Assembly (NCBI GenBank): GCA_947095535.1
Contig: OX352772.1
Coordinates: 165,868,719-165,932,718 of the forward strand
Origin: Poecilobothrus nobilitatus
Taxonomy: Eukaryota > Arthropoda > Insecta > Diptera > Dolichopodidae
DNA: 64,000 nt
Direction of reading: 5' to 3'
In this document: positions 40,139-51,947 of the stretch, in pieces
How the letters are laid out: the number at the start of each line of letters is the position of its first letter
Position numbering within the stretch: position 1 is the stretch's first letter
Made by a program: the position numbers and the translations under genes
Notes under the pieces: generated by a model
The model's input: only the letters and a program-made list of their open reading frames with translations
What the model was told of the DNA's origin: nothing
Databases searched by the model: none

Positions 40139-42990
40139 TTGATGTTAATGAAAAGCTTAAGTATAAAATGCTCTACGGTACTGAGCAAAAGTATTTTTTC
40201 AGGTTATAAAAATCACCTTAATATTATTTATTTAAATATACAAAGTATTAGGAATAAGTTATACGATCTAGAAATGTTAGTTAACTCTTTTGGCACAGAA
40301 ATACATATTATTGTGCTCACAGAAATATGGATTAGCAAGGGCGAAAATATTTTTTTAATATTCCAGGATTTAATTAAAATTCATATGGAGGTGTAGCTAT
40401 TTTTATAAGGGATTATCTTAATTATACCATCATTTTTGAAGAAGAATTTGATCAATCGAATGTATTAGTAGTTAAATTAATACGCCATAACATAAATATT
40501 ATTTCCATCTATAGGTCGCGTCATACTAACGTTGATTCTTTCATGGATAAAGTAGATGATTTTACAACGAGATTTAAAAACTAATGGATATTTGGGGATT
40601 TTAATATTAATCTACTAGATAAAAAAAACAGATGCAGTAAATTATAGAAACACTCTATTAAGTAATGGTTTTATAATAGGGAATGAAATTTCACAAACTT
40701 TTGCTACTAGGATAGGTAGCACTTCCAAAACTATAATTGATCATTTCGTTACTGATAATCTCAAATTATTCATATGACCTTTATATTATGGATTCTTCCT
40801 TATCTGACCACCAAATGATGCTATGTAGTATTAATTTAAACCCGATCATAGAAAATTCGAAAAACTTTATTACAGTTCTGAATTATGGCAGGTTGTCTAA
40901 TGACTCGTTCTGGCAAAATATTGATTCTTTTTATACTTTTGACACCTTTGTAAAGAATCTTACAGCACTAATTAATAAACATACAACTAGTAAACTAGCT
41001 AATGATAAACCCAAAAAAAGTGTTTGGATGGATGATGAAATTCTCAAGATGATGGAAATCAGGGACTCCTTTATGAAGTATAAAAGGAAATATCTCGACG
41101 ATGCTCATATCTCCCAGTTATATACCTCCTACAGGAACAAAGTCAAATCCTTAATATTAAATGCTAAAGTAAAGTACTGCAGTGAGGAAATAGCCAAAAA
41201 TCCAAGTGACGGTAAAAAATTATGGGAGTTATATAAAAAAGTTATGCTTAATACAAACGCAGTTAATGCAGAAAACAAAATCAAAATCTTGGAGCACAAT
41301 AACAAATTTATCTCTGACGAGAAGGGTATTTCCGAATGCATGAACAATTTTTTTGCTAATGTAGCAAACAATTTAGGCATCTCAAATGATATTGTAGATT
41401 TAAGCTATTTCAATAAATTTACTTATAGCATCCGTCATCCTTTCGAACTCAGCTCAGCAGAAAACAAAATCAAAATCTTGGAGCGCAATAACAAAGTTAT
41501 CTCTGACGAGAAGGGTATTTCCGAATGCATGAACGATATTTTTTGCTAATGTAGCAAGCAATTTAGGCATCTCAAATGATATTGTGGATTTAAGCTATTT
41601 CAATAAATTTACTTATAGCATCCGTCATCCTGTCGAACTCAGTTCTACAACAGCTGAAGAGGTGGAAGATATGATATCATCGCTTAAACCAAATCAGAAA
41701 CCGGTTATGACAAAATCTCCTCCAAATTTGTAAAAAATTTTTTTCCAATTTTAGTTAAATTTATTAATATATTTTTTGAAACATTTGCCTTTCCGGAATC
41801 TTTGAAAACAGCTGTAATTACACCGATTTACAAAAAAGATAAGAAGTGTGACCCAACCAACTACAGACCAATATCCGTTTTGAGCACTTTCTCTAAAATA
41901 TTTGAAAAAGTTATAAAAAACAGGTTGACTTCTTTTCTTATACAAAATGGTATTTTATATTTAGGACAATTCGGTTTTGAGAAAAATTCGAACACCACTG
42001 CGGCATGCCTTGCTCTTACTGATTTTATATCTAGGAGCATGGACGAGGGAAAATATACTGCATGTACATTTATCGATTTCCAGAAAACGTTTGACTGCGT
42101 GGATTATGATATCCTGCTTCTTAAATTACAAAACATGGGGTTTTCTCAGCAGTCAATTAATTTTTTCAAAAGCTATTTAGTTAGTTGGTCTCAAAGGCTG
42201 AAACTAGGGAATACCCTCAGCGACACTAAACTAAGCCGTAAAGGGGTGCCTCAGGGGTCCATTTTGGGACCTGATTTATTTAATATATATATTAATGATT
42301 GGGTACGACTTAATCTTAAAGGCACTTTACAATTGTATGCAGATGATGCTGGAATTAAATACTCGGAAAATAGTGAGCCTGAATTGGCAATTTTGAATGA
42401 CCTAGAGACAGTTGGGGAATGGGTAAAAAAATATCGGTTAGCTATAAACTTAAAAAAAACAAAGATATTGGTGTTTGAAAATAAAACCCTTGTTGACAAT
42501 ACTTTCTTATACAACAATCACATAATACAAAGTGTAAAGAACTTTAATTATTTAGGCGTAATGTTTGATAGTACTTTTAAGTGGATTGATCATATCAATT
42601 TCATTTGCAAAAAAATCTCTCCGTATATTTTTATTTTAAATAGATTAAAAAAATTTTTAGACAATAAAGCATTATTTATTATTTTCAATTCTTATATTAA
42701 TTCTAATTCTATTTAAATCCCATATGGAGTGGAGCCGCAAAAACCCATCTAAAAAGGCTCGACATTCTACATAAAAAAGCCATAAAGGTAATTCACAATT
42801 ACCCGATACTACACCCGGCCATTCAGTTATACTCCGCACAATATCCAAGCTTTGATTACATCTGCAAAAGAGAAATATATTTTCTAGCTTTCAAGATTAT
42901 AAATAATCTAATTAAACACAATTTCATACTTAATAGGAACATAGACATACACATGTATAACACGAGAAATAAATAAAATTTTTACCTTCC
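40139..42990 (+). pseudogene. LINE ORF2: endonuclease and reverse transcriptase, broken
   Basis: Endonuclease pieces lie at 40,210-40,860 (L-N-I-Q-S-I-R-N-K, T-E-I-W-I, G-D-F-N-I-N and a closing S-D-H-Q). A linker region with a 189-bp tandem duplication follows (41,268-41,646). The reverse transcriptase, 41,802-42,716, is largely open: Y-R-P-I-S-V-L-S, F-I-D-F-Q-K-T-F-D, G-V-P-Q-G-S-I-L-G-P and Y-A-D-D-A. The active-site Y-A-D-D is preserved. Breaks at about 40,395, 41,549 and 42,716 inactivate it. The region 39,430-40,138 between the ORFs is AT-rich without clear domains. Confidence 0.8.
41268..41646 (+). repeat. 189-bp tandem duplication inside LINE ORF2
   Basis: 41,268-41,456 and 41,457-41,646 are near-identical (about five substitutions and one extra base). 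Both start GCAGAAAACAAAATCAAAATC. The second copy's extra base shifts the frame. Confidence 0.85.
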
Positions 42991-43582
42991 ACTCTTCAGA
43001 ACTGAAAAACAAAAATTAAATTGTTTGTACGTTTGTCTAAAATTTTTTAATGAATTGCCAAGTAATTTAAAATTAGAATTAAGTTTTAGTCTCTTTAAAA
43101 AATTATTTTGTTTTTAGAAACTGCTGATAATATATAATGGACATTGGGCACATGATTATTATTTCTTATTATTTTATTTTATATCATTTATTTTTTCTCT
43201 TTTCATTTCTTTTATGTTCTTTTGTCTCTTGTTTCTTTGCTTTTATTTTTTCTTCTTTTTGGTTTATATTTTTATTTTTATAGTTTTTGTTTATTATGTG
43301 GTTTTTTTTTTATTGGATCAATGTGTAATGGTTTGTAATAGAATTATACCTAATTTAGAATAAAAAAAATAATATATGTAAATAGTATTATACGAATAAT
43401 TTGTCAAAAAAAAAAAATTTTTAATAATCTATAAGACCAGACAGCATATGCTACGGTCGTAACAAAATTATACACCAAATGTATGAAATATTCTGTTTTT
43501 TTTATTAATTAAAATTAATTTGACTTGAATTTTGTATAAGATTTTCATACTTCATATAATAAAGAAAAAAAAAAAAAAAATC

Positions 43583-44560
43583 TTGTATAGTTTTAACTTT
43601 GTTTGGGTCAAGTTTCAGTCGGTGTTTAATTAATATGTGTTTTAAAAATTCTAGCTTTTTTCATAAAGTTGCATTTACCAATTTGGATTTTATAGTTTTT
43701 ATTTTATAAAACTTTAAAATGCTATGAATTACACTAATATGTTCTTTACGTGATGTACTGAATATAAGAATATCGCCAACACCTTGTTAATATTTTCTCT
43801 TAAAATGTCGTTCACGAGTCTTTGGAATGTCGCCGGAGCATTCTTAAGACCGAAGGGCATTCTGTTAAATTCATTTAACCCATGTAGTGTTACAAATGCT
43901 GTCTTTTGTTTGTCTTCCTCTGTAATAGATATTTGGTGGTAACCCTTTGCTAAATCTAATGTTGTAAAGTACTGTGCTTTACCTAATTTACCTAATATAG
44001 AGTCAATGTTCGGTAAAAGAAATTGTTCGTAACTGTCACTTCGTTTAGCCTTTATCACAATCCTAAATTTCTTTTCTTCCGAGTTATCCGATTTTTTGGG
44101 TACTACTATCAAGGGACTGGAATATCGGGAATTTTTTCTAATAGTTCCTTGGGTTTCCATTTCCGCTGTTTGTTTTCTCACCTCATCTTCGCGCTTTGGT
44201 GGATATATATACAGTTTTGAGTTTATAGATTGTTCAATTGTTCTTGCTATTTCATGTTCAGTTTGTTTTTGCTATTGCTTGCTTGCTGTTACAGTTTGTT
44301 CTTATTCTTGCTTGCTAATTGTTCTTCCTATTTCGTGTTCAGTTCTTGCTATTTCGTTTCGTGTTGTAGTTTGTGTCAATATATCTCCGTTTTTGAAAAA
44401 AAATTTAGAGAATATTTTATTTAGTGTTTGTATTTCTTCTAGTTCTTCTGAATTAAAATGTATTATATTCTATCGTCAATAATACTAAAACTAGATCCGC
44501 TGTCAATTAATGCTAAAAATATTCTATTTTCTATTACTTTAATAATAGGAAGATCCGAGG
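43583..44560 (-). pseudogene. Ty3/gypsy pol relic: reverse transcriptase part
   Basis: Minus strand. 44,181-43,729 is open and shows S-P-L-I-V-V-P-K-K, Y-F-T-T-L-D-L-A-K-G-Y-H-Q-I and N-R-M-P-F-G-L-K-N-A-P-A-T-F-Q. The catalytic Y-L-D-D region is altered (F-L-Y-S). Upstream, 44,560-44,190 is low-complexity sequence of the protease/linker side. It is continuous with the RNase H and integrase relic at 36,280-38,156 once the LINE at 38,163-43,580 is discounted. Confidence 0.8.
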
Positions 44561-44759
44561 CTAGTTTATTAAAAAAATCTATATTATGGAAGTATATTCA
44601 AGTAAAAACTAACGAAAAGAATAGAAATTAAAATACCTTCTTTGTGCACTATTGTATCTTTTATTTTAATTTTTAATTTTAATGATTCTGTTTTAAAGGT
44701 TTTTAAATGCTTTATCCACTGAATCTTAGATTCTATCACTGCATAATGGGAGTCCAGGT

Positions 44760-45260
44760 AAATCCCAAAAAAAAAATCCCAATGATACCAAATAAGATAA
44801 AATCCAAAAAAAAAATCGCAAGAAAAATAATCCCAAATTTCAAATTCCAAATTGCAAAATCCCAAAATCCCAAATTTTAAAATCCCAAATTGCAAAATCC
44901 CAATTTTTAGTTGGTTATAAAATCAAGGTTACATCTTTCAATTACGAATTAGGAATCTTGCTTGTTTTTTTTATCTTGCATTACAAAAAGCCACTATTAA
45001 AAAAAATATTTTATTTTTAATACTTTCGTATAAAGTAGGTATGCCGTACCCGTATTAGAAAGTTCTTTATTATTGAAAATATATATTAATATAAATAACT
45101 ATCTAGGAGGGATTTTATAGTTGGTTACAAAATCTGGATTATACGCCTTTTACAGAATATTTATATATATCTATATGTGAGATTCTGAGTTAGGAGAGAT
45201 TTTAGAGTTGTTTACAAAATCTGGGTTTCAATAATTTGTTTAGCGGGGGTTTGGGGGCGG
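44760..45260. repeat. AATCCC foldback repeat with ~90-bp satellite units (inverted)
   Basis: 44,760-45,230 is the reverse complement, with moderate divergence, of 16,140-16,555: a TTCAATTACGAATTAGGAATC strip, the central unique part and ~90-bp units. A short G-rich island (GCGGGGGTTTGGGGGCGGCA, 45,243-45,262) lies just beyond. A further part of the same family, 46,890-47,175, is separated by DINE-1 copy B. Confidence 0.55.
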
Positions 45261-45300
45261 CAGTCCCCACTATTTCAAGTTGTTGTTCAAATATATATAT

Positions 45301-46886
45301 AAACGAGGAAGAATACAGTTGACTTTGTCAACTCTTAGATACCCGTACGAACCGTTAGTATGTTCACAGCCTGTCACTCTGCTTACAATATTATTTTTTT
45401 AATATTTTAGTATTTTAAAATAATTTGGGTGAATTTTATAATTTCTAGAACTATGGGTTGTACATATATTCAAACTACATGTTTATATGTACATTCTTCA
45501 AAAGCAGATTCTAACCTTCCACATAACGATTATCAATCCAAAACTTTTTCAAATATTCTATAGTACCATTTAATACTAAGCGGTAAATGTATATTAAATT
45601 TACTAAGTACAAAACAGTAAATATAATTTTAAATATTGTATTATATTATATTTAAATATTCCATTGACAGAATAATTTCTTACAAGTACAATAAAATACA
45701 TATATGTATGTAAATACGGCGCTATATAATATACATCTATACTCTTATCATTCATGCACTAGTGACATATACGATATGTAAATAAACATGATATTATATA
45801 AGTATGTATATATATCAATATCATATAAATAAAAATTCTTCAAGCAACCGTTATGTTGTTTATTTAATTACATTTTTTTGTACTACGCATTATATCCTCA
45901 ACAATTTCAAATTATCGAGTAAAACAATATGCAAAAAAAATTCGTTAAAGAAATTTGTTAGAAAATTTGAAAAAATCAAGTAACACTTTCGTCAATTATA
46001 AAGTAACCCTATATTATTAAAAAAAGTTGTTAACAGAAATAAAAGTATAATGTTGGAGCTTTAATTTTTGTGTATTACTTCAAAAATATTTTAACAGGTG
46101 TTCAAGTTACAGGTGTTTAAAAATAGGAAATTTTCAGTTTTTGACCCCTTACAGCTCCTAAACGGGGGGTGATACAAAAAAAATTTCTGAAATGACTCAT
46201 ACTAATTTTCAAAGATCTAACTTCTGTCAAAATTTCAAGTTTCCAACTTTAACCGTTTAGAAGATGGAAGGGTTAAAGAATTTTGCAAAATTTGAGTTTC
46301 GCATAACGGTAAATTAAGACACCGTATGCCAAAAATATATATTTATTGTATATATACTTTTAAAGCTAATAAAAGTAGTAATCGTTTGGCATTTTAAAAA
46401 TGAAGATATACCTTATACAACTTGTGCTATAACAATTTAAATATAGAGCTTTTTTGAACCTTTGGGGAGCTGTAGCTCCGTAACGGGTGGGGCTACAAAA
46501 TAAAGTTATTAAAAATAAAATTAATATTTTTGTGAGATCTATCAGTAGTTAAAATTTCATATCTCTATTGCAAAAAAAATGTGGGGATCTAAAAGTTAGG
46601 TGTTCGAGAGTTACCCTAAGGCTTGGTCCAAACTCAACCAAAAAAAATAGGGAACCTACAAATTACTCCCAAAATATTTTGTGTAAATTTCAAGATTTTA
46701 GCTTTCTTAGTTTTTGAGTTAGCGTGCTGACGGACGGACGGACGGACAGACGGACATGGCTCAAAAGTCTTAGAATTTTTTTCTGATCCGATCCATACTT
46801 TTGAAGGTATATCTAGCTCGCTTATTTCGAGGTGTTACAAACGGAGGAGTAATTTTATTATACCCGATCCTATCGTACGGGTATAA
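45301..46886 (-). mobile_element. DINE-1/HINE-like element, copy B (inverted)
   Basis: Near-identical to copies A and C in reverse orientation, 1.59 kb. It starts (plus view) AAACGAGGAAGAATAC with the terminal hairpin and ends at GGGTATAA. It splits a foldback/satellite repeat. Confidence 0.75.
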
Positions 46887-46889
46887 AAA

Positions 46890-47175
46890 AAATAATTAAA
46901 AGGGATATTACAGTTGGTTACAAAATGAGAGTTATACGTCGTTTGCAGAATATTTATATATTATGTATATTCGAAATTCTGAAATTCTGAGATTTTGTAA
47001 CATTGGAATTTTTTTTTTTGGGAATTTTGTAACATTGGCATTTTTTTTTTGGGATTTTGTAACTTGGGATTTTGAAATTTGGGATTATTTTTTTTGGGAT
47101 TTTGGGCCTGGGATTTTGGGCTTGGGATTTTTATTTTGGGATTTTGACCTTGGGATTTCGGACCCAACCCCTGGA
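46890..47175. repeat. AATCCC foldback repeat, distal part
   Basis: Reverse complement of 15,885-16,135: the satellite-like end, a GGGATTTTGTAAC array, then the end TTTCGGACCCAACCCC. With 44,760-45,260 it forms one interrupted copy. Confidence 0.55.
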
Positions 47176-47209
47176 TAATTTGTTTATATATTATGTAGAA
47201 TTTATATTT

Positions 47210-49197
47210 TGTAAGTTCACTTTATTTATTACAATTTATTTAAAACTGTATTATTTATTTAATATACAGTATTATGTATCATTTATTTAATATACAAATG
47301 TTTATTTAATTTTTATACCCGTACGATAGGATCGGGTATAATAAGATTACTCCTCCGTTTGTAACACCTCGAAATAAGCGAGCTAGATATACCTTCAAAG
47401 GTATGGATCGGATCAGAAAAAAATTCTAAGACTTTTGAGCCATGTCCGTCCGTCCGTCCGTCAGCACGCTAACTCAAAAACTAAGAAAGCTAGAATCTTG
47501 AAATTTACACAAAATATTTTGGGAGTAATTTGTAGGTTCCCTATTTTTTTTGGTTGAGTTTGGACCAAGCCTTAGGGTAGCTCTCGAACACCTAACTTTT
47601 AGATTCCCACATTTTTTTTGCAATAGAGCTATGAAATTTTAACTACTGATAGATCTCACAAAAATATTAATTTTATTTTTAATAACTTTTTTTTGTAGCC
47701 CCACCCGTTACGGAGCTACAGGTCCCCAAAGGTTCAAAAAAGCTCTATATTTAAATTGTTATAGCACAAGTTGTATAAGGTATATCTTCATTTTTAAAAT
47801 GCCAAACGATTACTACTTTTATTAGCTTTAAAAGTATATATACAATAAATATATATTTTTGGCATACGGTGTCTTAATTTACCGTTATGCGAAACTCAAA
47901 TTTTGCAAAATTCTTTAACCCTTCCATCTTCTAAACGGTTAAAGTTGGAAACTTGAAATTTTGACAGAAGTTAGATCTTTGAAAATTAGTATGAGTCATT
48001 TCAGAAATTTTTTTTGTATCACCCCCCGTTTAGGAGCTGTAAGGGGTCAAAAACTGAAAATTTCCTATTTTTAAACACCTGTAACTTGAACACCTGTTAA
48101 AATTTTTTTGAAGTAATACACAAAAATTAAAGCTCCAACATTATACTTTTATTTCTGTTAACAACTTTTTTTAATAATATAGGGTTACTTTATAATTGAC
48201 GAAAGTGTTACTTGATTTTTTCAAATTTTCTAACAAATTTCTTTAACGAATTTTTTTTGCATATTGTTTTACTCGATAATTTGAAATTGTTGAGGATATA
48301 ATGCGTAGTACAAAAAAATGTAATTAAATAAACAACATAACGGTTGCTTGAAGAATTTTTATTTATATGATATTGATATATATACATACTTATATAATAT
48401 CATGTTTATTTACATATCGTATATGTCACTAGTGCATGAATGATAAGAGTATAGATGTATATTATATAGCGCCGTATTTACATACATATATGTATTTTAT
48501 TGTACTTATAAGAAATTATTCTGTCAATGGAATATTTAAATATAATATAATATAATATTTAAAATTATATTTACTGTTTTGTACTTAGTAAATTTAATAT
48601 ACATTTACCGCTTAGTATTAAATGGTACTATAGAATATTTGAAAAAGTTTTGGATTGATAATCGTTATGTGGAAGGTTAGAATCTGCTTTTGAAGAATGT
48701 ACATATAAACATGTAGTTTGAATATATGTACAACCCATAGTTCTAGAAATTATAAAATTCACCCAAATTATTTTAAAATACTAAAATATTAAAAAAATAA
48801 TATTGTAAGCAGAGTGACAGGCTGTGAACATACTAACGGTTCGTACGGGTATCTAAGAGTTGACAAAGTCAACTGTATTCTTCCTCGTTTAATCTTAAAA
48901 TTGAAATATGAATTTACATTTAACTTACTTCTACTTTGTTTGGTTTTACGAAACTCTATTTTATGGACTGAGCTTGATGACTGCCTTTTCTATATGAAAC
49001 ACGTTTTTTGTTTGAAACGGAAGATTAAAACTGGCTTGCCCAAAGGAAAAGCTTTTAAGTTGCTTTTAATATTAGAAGGAGACAAATTACATTAGAGAGA
49101 AATAAAGAAATATATTATATTAGATAAATTGCGGACAGTGGTGTTGACTATGTATTTTAGTACATTCTGCCACTCCTGCTTTGACGTTGATCTTACA
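47210..49197 (-). repeat. Left (3') LTR, interrupted by DINE-1 copy C
   Basis: 47,210-47,312 plus 48,891-49,197 align with 54,912-55,329: the shared words include TTCACTTTATTTATTACAAT, GAAATATGAATTTACATTTA and GAGACAAATTACATTAGAG. Confidence 0.8.
47313..48890 (+). mobile_element. DINE-1/HINE-like element, copy C
   Basis: 1.58 kb, near-identical to copy A. The paralogous right LTR gives the empty site: a run of six T followed by AATCTTAAAATTG. Here five T precede ATACCC and three T follow CCTCG, so the element entered a T-run without a clear duplication, the Helentron habit. Confidence 0.8.
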
Positions 49198-49237
49198 TTC
49201 GACCATCCTGAAATTTCATTCGACCCGAATGAAAGGG

Positions 49238-49760
49238 TTAATGATACGAGGTCAATCCTAAAAAACGTTGTAGACTTTTCATATATGTCGGCAAAGGGAA
49301 ATCTTTTACTGCTCTGGTTTTTTTAGCTGATGGCTTTATTGTTCCGCTTTCGACAATATAGCCTAAGACGTCCATCTTTTTCTGCAAAAATGGGCATTTA
49401 CTCCACTTAATCTGTAAACCATTTACCGATGCAACCTCCAAGACCAACTCTAATTTCTTTGTACCTTCTGCCATGTCCTTGGAAGGGATTATAATGTCAT
49501 CTATGTATACTATTATCATTCCGCTTCGTATTAAATTTCTTAGCACTGCAAAAATGTATCTTGAAAATACCGCTAGTATATTTTAATATATAACTAATAG
49601 TTTGATATTCAAAATTTTTTTTTTGGCAAAACGGACTATGTTGCGACTACAGGACTTTTTGTTCCGTCTTTTTTCCCCACCAGCACTAGTACTGACGCGT
49701 TTTGATAGGTACTAGGCTGAATTATTCCTTCTTCAAACCAATTGTGTTGCTTTGTTGCTC
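49238..49760 (-). pseudogene. Gypsy reverse transcriptase remnant
   Basis: 49,760-49,640 reads W-F-E-E-G-I-I-Q-P-S...G-K-K-D-G-T-K. After an internal deletion, 49,546-49,238 reads V-Y-I-D-D-I-I-I-P-S-K-D (active site Y-I-D-D), then L-G-Y-I-V-E-S-G-T-I and F-L-G-L-T-S-Y-H. The palm core between them is lost, and the rest of pol is missing up to the LTR. Confidence 0.75.
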
Positions 49761-50109
49761 TATGGCTGTTTGATTAGCTTGGGACGTTATCCTCGATCGT
49801 TCATATACAGGTACATCATCTACTACCAGTATTTTCATTTCCACTGGGGAAGTCGGTGCTTTATTAGGTTTGCATTTAGCCACCATCTCTTTAATGACTT
49901 CTGCATGAACTTTTGCACAGTGCGAAACATTTATCTCCCCCGCCCATTTTCGACATATGTTGTTTCAGCTATTGCACGCAAAGCTTCAAATTCTTTGTCT
50001 ATATTATCTTCCTCTATGTCGATATTTTTATGAACATCATTTTTAATCCTGCGCATTTGTAAGTGATCTTTGTATTCCGGATTTCCATTACCTGGGATGC
50101 TTTCATTCC

Positions 50110-50520
50110 AACTCCTCTATTTTCTAACTAACCTTGCACCGTCCTCTGTAAGGATTATATTCACATCCTTTAGGACATTATTACCAATTACAACTTCGAA
50201 GGGGATATCTTCTTTTTCCACTATATGGAATTTAATTATTGCGTCCACTTTCACCTCTGTAGGAAAACTCCCATCGTAATTATTCCCTTATTGCCGATAC
50301 ATACTAAACGTTTCCTTTCTCCAGCTATCTCCCGTCCGTTGAAACTTTTCCATGCGTCATACCTCAATAAACATAGATCGCATCCTGAATCTACTATTGC
50401 TTCCAACTTGAATGCTCCAAGTTATACTAGTTTGAAAATTATATCAGTGATTAGCTTTGACGAGTTTTCCTGGGTCACATTTCAAATCTGATATTATATT
50501 AGCATTTCTAAATACTGACT
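50110..50520 (-). pseudogene. Gypsy aspartic protease remnant
   Basis: Minus strand near 50,420-50,120: L-E-A-I-V-D-S-G-C-D-L-C (the D-S-G active site), I-V-L-type strands, then I-P-F-E-V-V-I-G-N-N-V-L. A one-base frameshift follows G-V-F near 50,270. 49,770-50,110 is decayed gag/pol linker. Confidence 0.6.
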
Positions 50521-50866
50521 ATATATATGTAAAAGTAAAGTTAAAAAAACAAAAGTTGATAAAAAACTTCGTTTAAAGTTTAGACACTGACTATATACAT
50601 ATAAAAATAAAAAAAAATTCGGTATGAATTGGATTCGATCCTCGATACTACACTTACAAATGTGTTGAACAGATTACAAACATAATAAAAGGCTACACCG
50701 AATGACTAATAAAATAAATGAATATATAAATTAAAAATAAAATGTTCAACAACATTTGGCGGAATATAAATATGTAACACATACATATAATATGATAATA
50801 ATTTATTTGGGGGAACAATGTTCCATTTTCTCATATGAAAAATTCTATTTATTCATATAAAACATT

Positions 50867-51915
50867 TCATATAAAGAGAGTTTTTTGTGCTCTATCATAA
50901 TGATTTCGGATTAATTTTATTATAAAATTATCTATTCTTATGATTTGTGCTTCCTTATACAAATATTTGTTGGAATAATAATATTTGTAGTCGGATTCGG
51001 GCTTTCTATAAATGTTAGTACAAGCTCTTATGCACTTTCTTTCAAATTTTCGCAGTGTTTCCATTAAGCTTGCACTAATGTTGTACCATATAGGTGCACC
51101 ATATACAAGTGTTGGCCTTATTAATGTTTGGTAACAAACTATCTTAACTCTTTTACTTATGTTTTTGTTGTAAAACAGTTTTTTTGCTGCCATAAACGCT
51201 CTGTTACCATTTGATATAATATTCTTTGTGTGATCTATGTAATGTAAGTTTCGATGTAGTTGGACTCCTAGATACTTAACTGTTTTTTTGTTTATCAAGA
51301 GTGACCGGTTTGGGGCTGTAATGGAAAAACTCTTCCAGTTTCTTCTAATACCGCTGTTGGTTTTATCTACAGTGTTGCGAAATAAAATAGTTTCGCATTT
51401 GTTAAAATTTATTTTAAGCTTCCATATTTTGCAGTAGTCGATTATAATGTTAAACATTTCTTGCACTTTTTTCTTGTTGTTTTCAACACTTTCATTAGCG
51501 GAATATATAATAATATCATCGGCAAAAGCTATAGCATAATTGTTGCCTCTTACTCGTTCTAGCAGGTTCAATAATTCAGAAAGGTACAATGAAAATAATA
51601 TTGGTGCATTGACGGTACCTTGCAAAAGGCCATTATCAATAGAAAAGGTTTTATGCTGCCTATTGAAACTATTATGTACAAAAAAACTGGTTTTTGTAAA
51701 TCATTTCCATGATAATCGAGACCAAGTGTTTCGGAAACTTGTACTTTATAAGCTTAAAGATTAACCCATCTAACCAGACTGAATTGAAGGCTTTTTCTAT
51801 GTCGACCAGACATGCACCAACGCCAAAGTTTTTTTTTATGAACCAGCAGATGTCTGATGTTAATTTCGTAATTGCATGGATTGCTCCATGCTTATGTCTG
51901 AATCCGAACTGTTAA
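50867..51915 (-). pseudogene. LINE reverse transcriptase (partial)
   Basis: 51,915-51,680 reads Q-F-G-F-R-H-K-H-G-A-I-H-A-I and V-D-I-E-K-A-F-N-S-V-W. After a frame break near 51,650, 51,625-50,867 reads G-T-V-N-A-P-I-L-F, A-F-A-D-D-I-I-I and the thumb segments K-Y-L-G-V-Q-L and Y-G-A-P-I-W. The active-site A-D-D is kept. It is preceded directly by ORF1 sequence, with no endonuclease. Confidence 0.8.
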
Positions 51916-51947
51916 GGATAACAGTTAAACAGTTTAATTTTGTTATG

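Larger units (their letters stand above)
38163..43580 (+). mobile_element. Nested CR1/Jockey-type LINE with target duplication
   Basis: A 5.4-kb LINE with ORF1 (zinc finger), endonuclease and reverse transcriptase on the plus strand, ending in a poly-A tail (43,563-43,580). AAAATC at 38,157-38,162 recurs, merged with the tail, at 43,577-43,582. Removing the element makes the opposite-strand gypsy pol frame continuous across the site, which fixes both ends to within a few bases. Frame breaks in both ORFs make it inactive. The 3' region 42,990-43,560 is untranslated. Confidence 0.85.

Noticed and set aside
44230..44424. Small cysteine/phenylalanine-rich plus-strand proteins
   Set aside because: Antisense, low-complexity sequence on the opposite strand of the gypsy pol relic; no start or family support.
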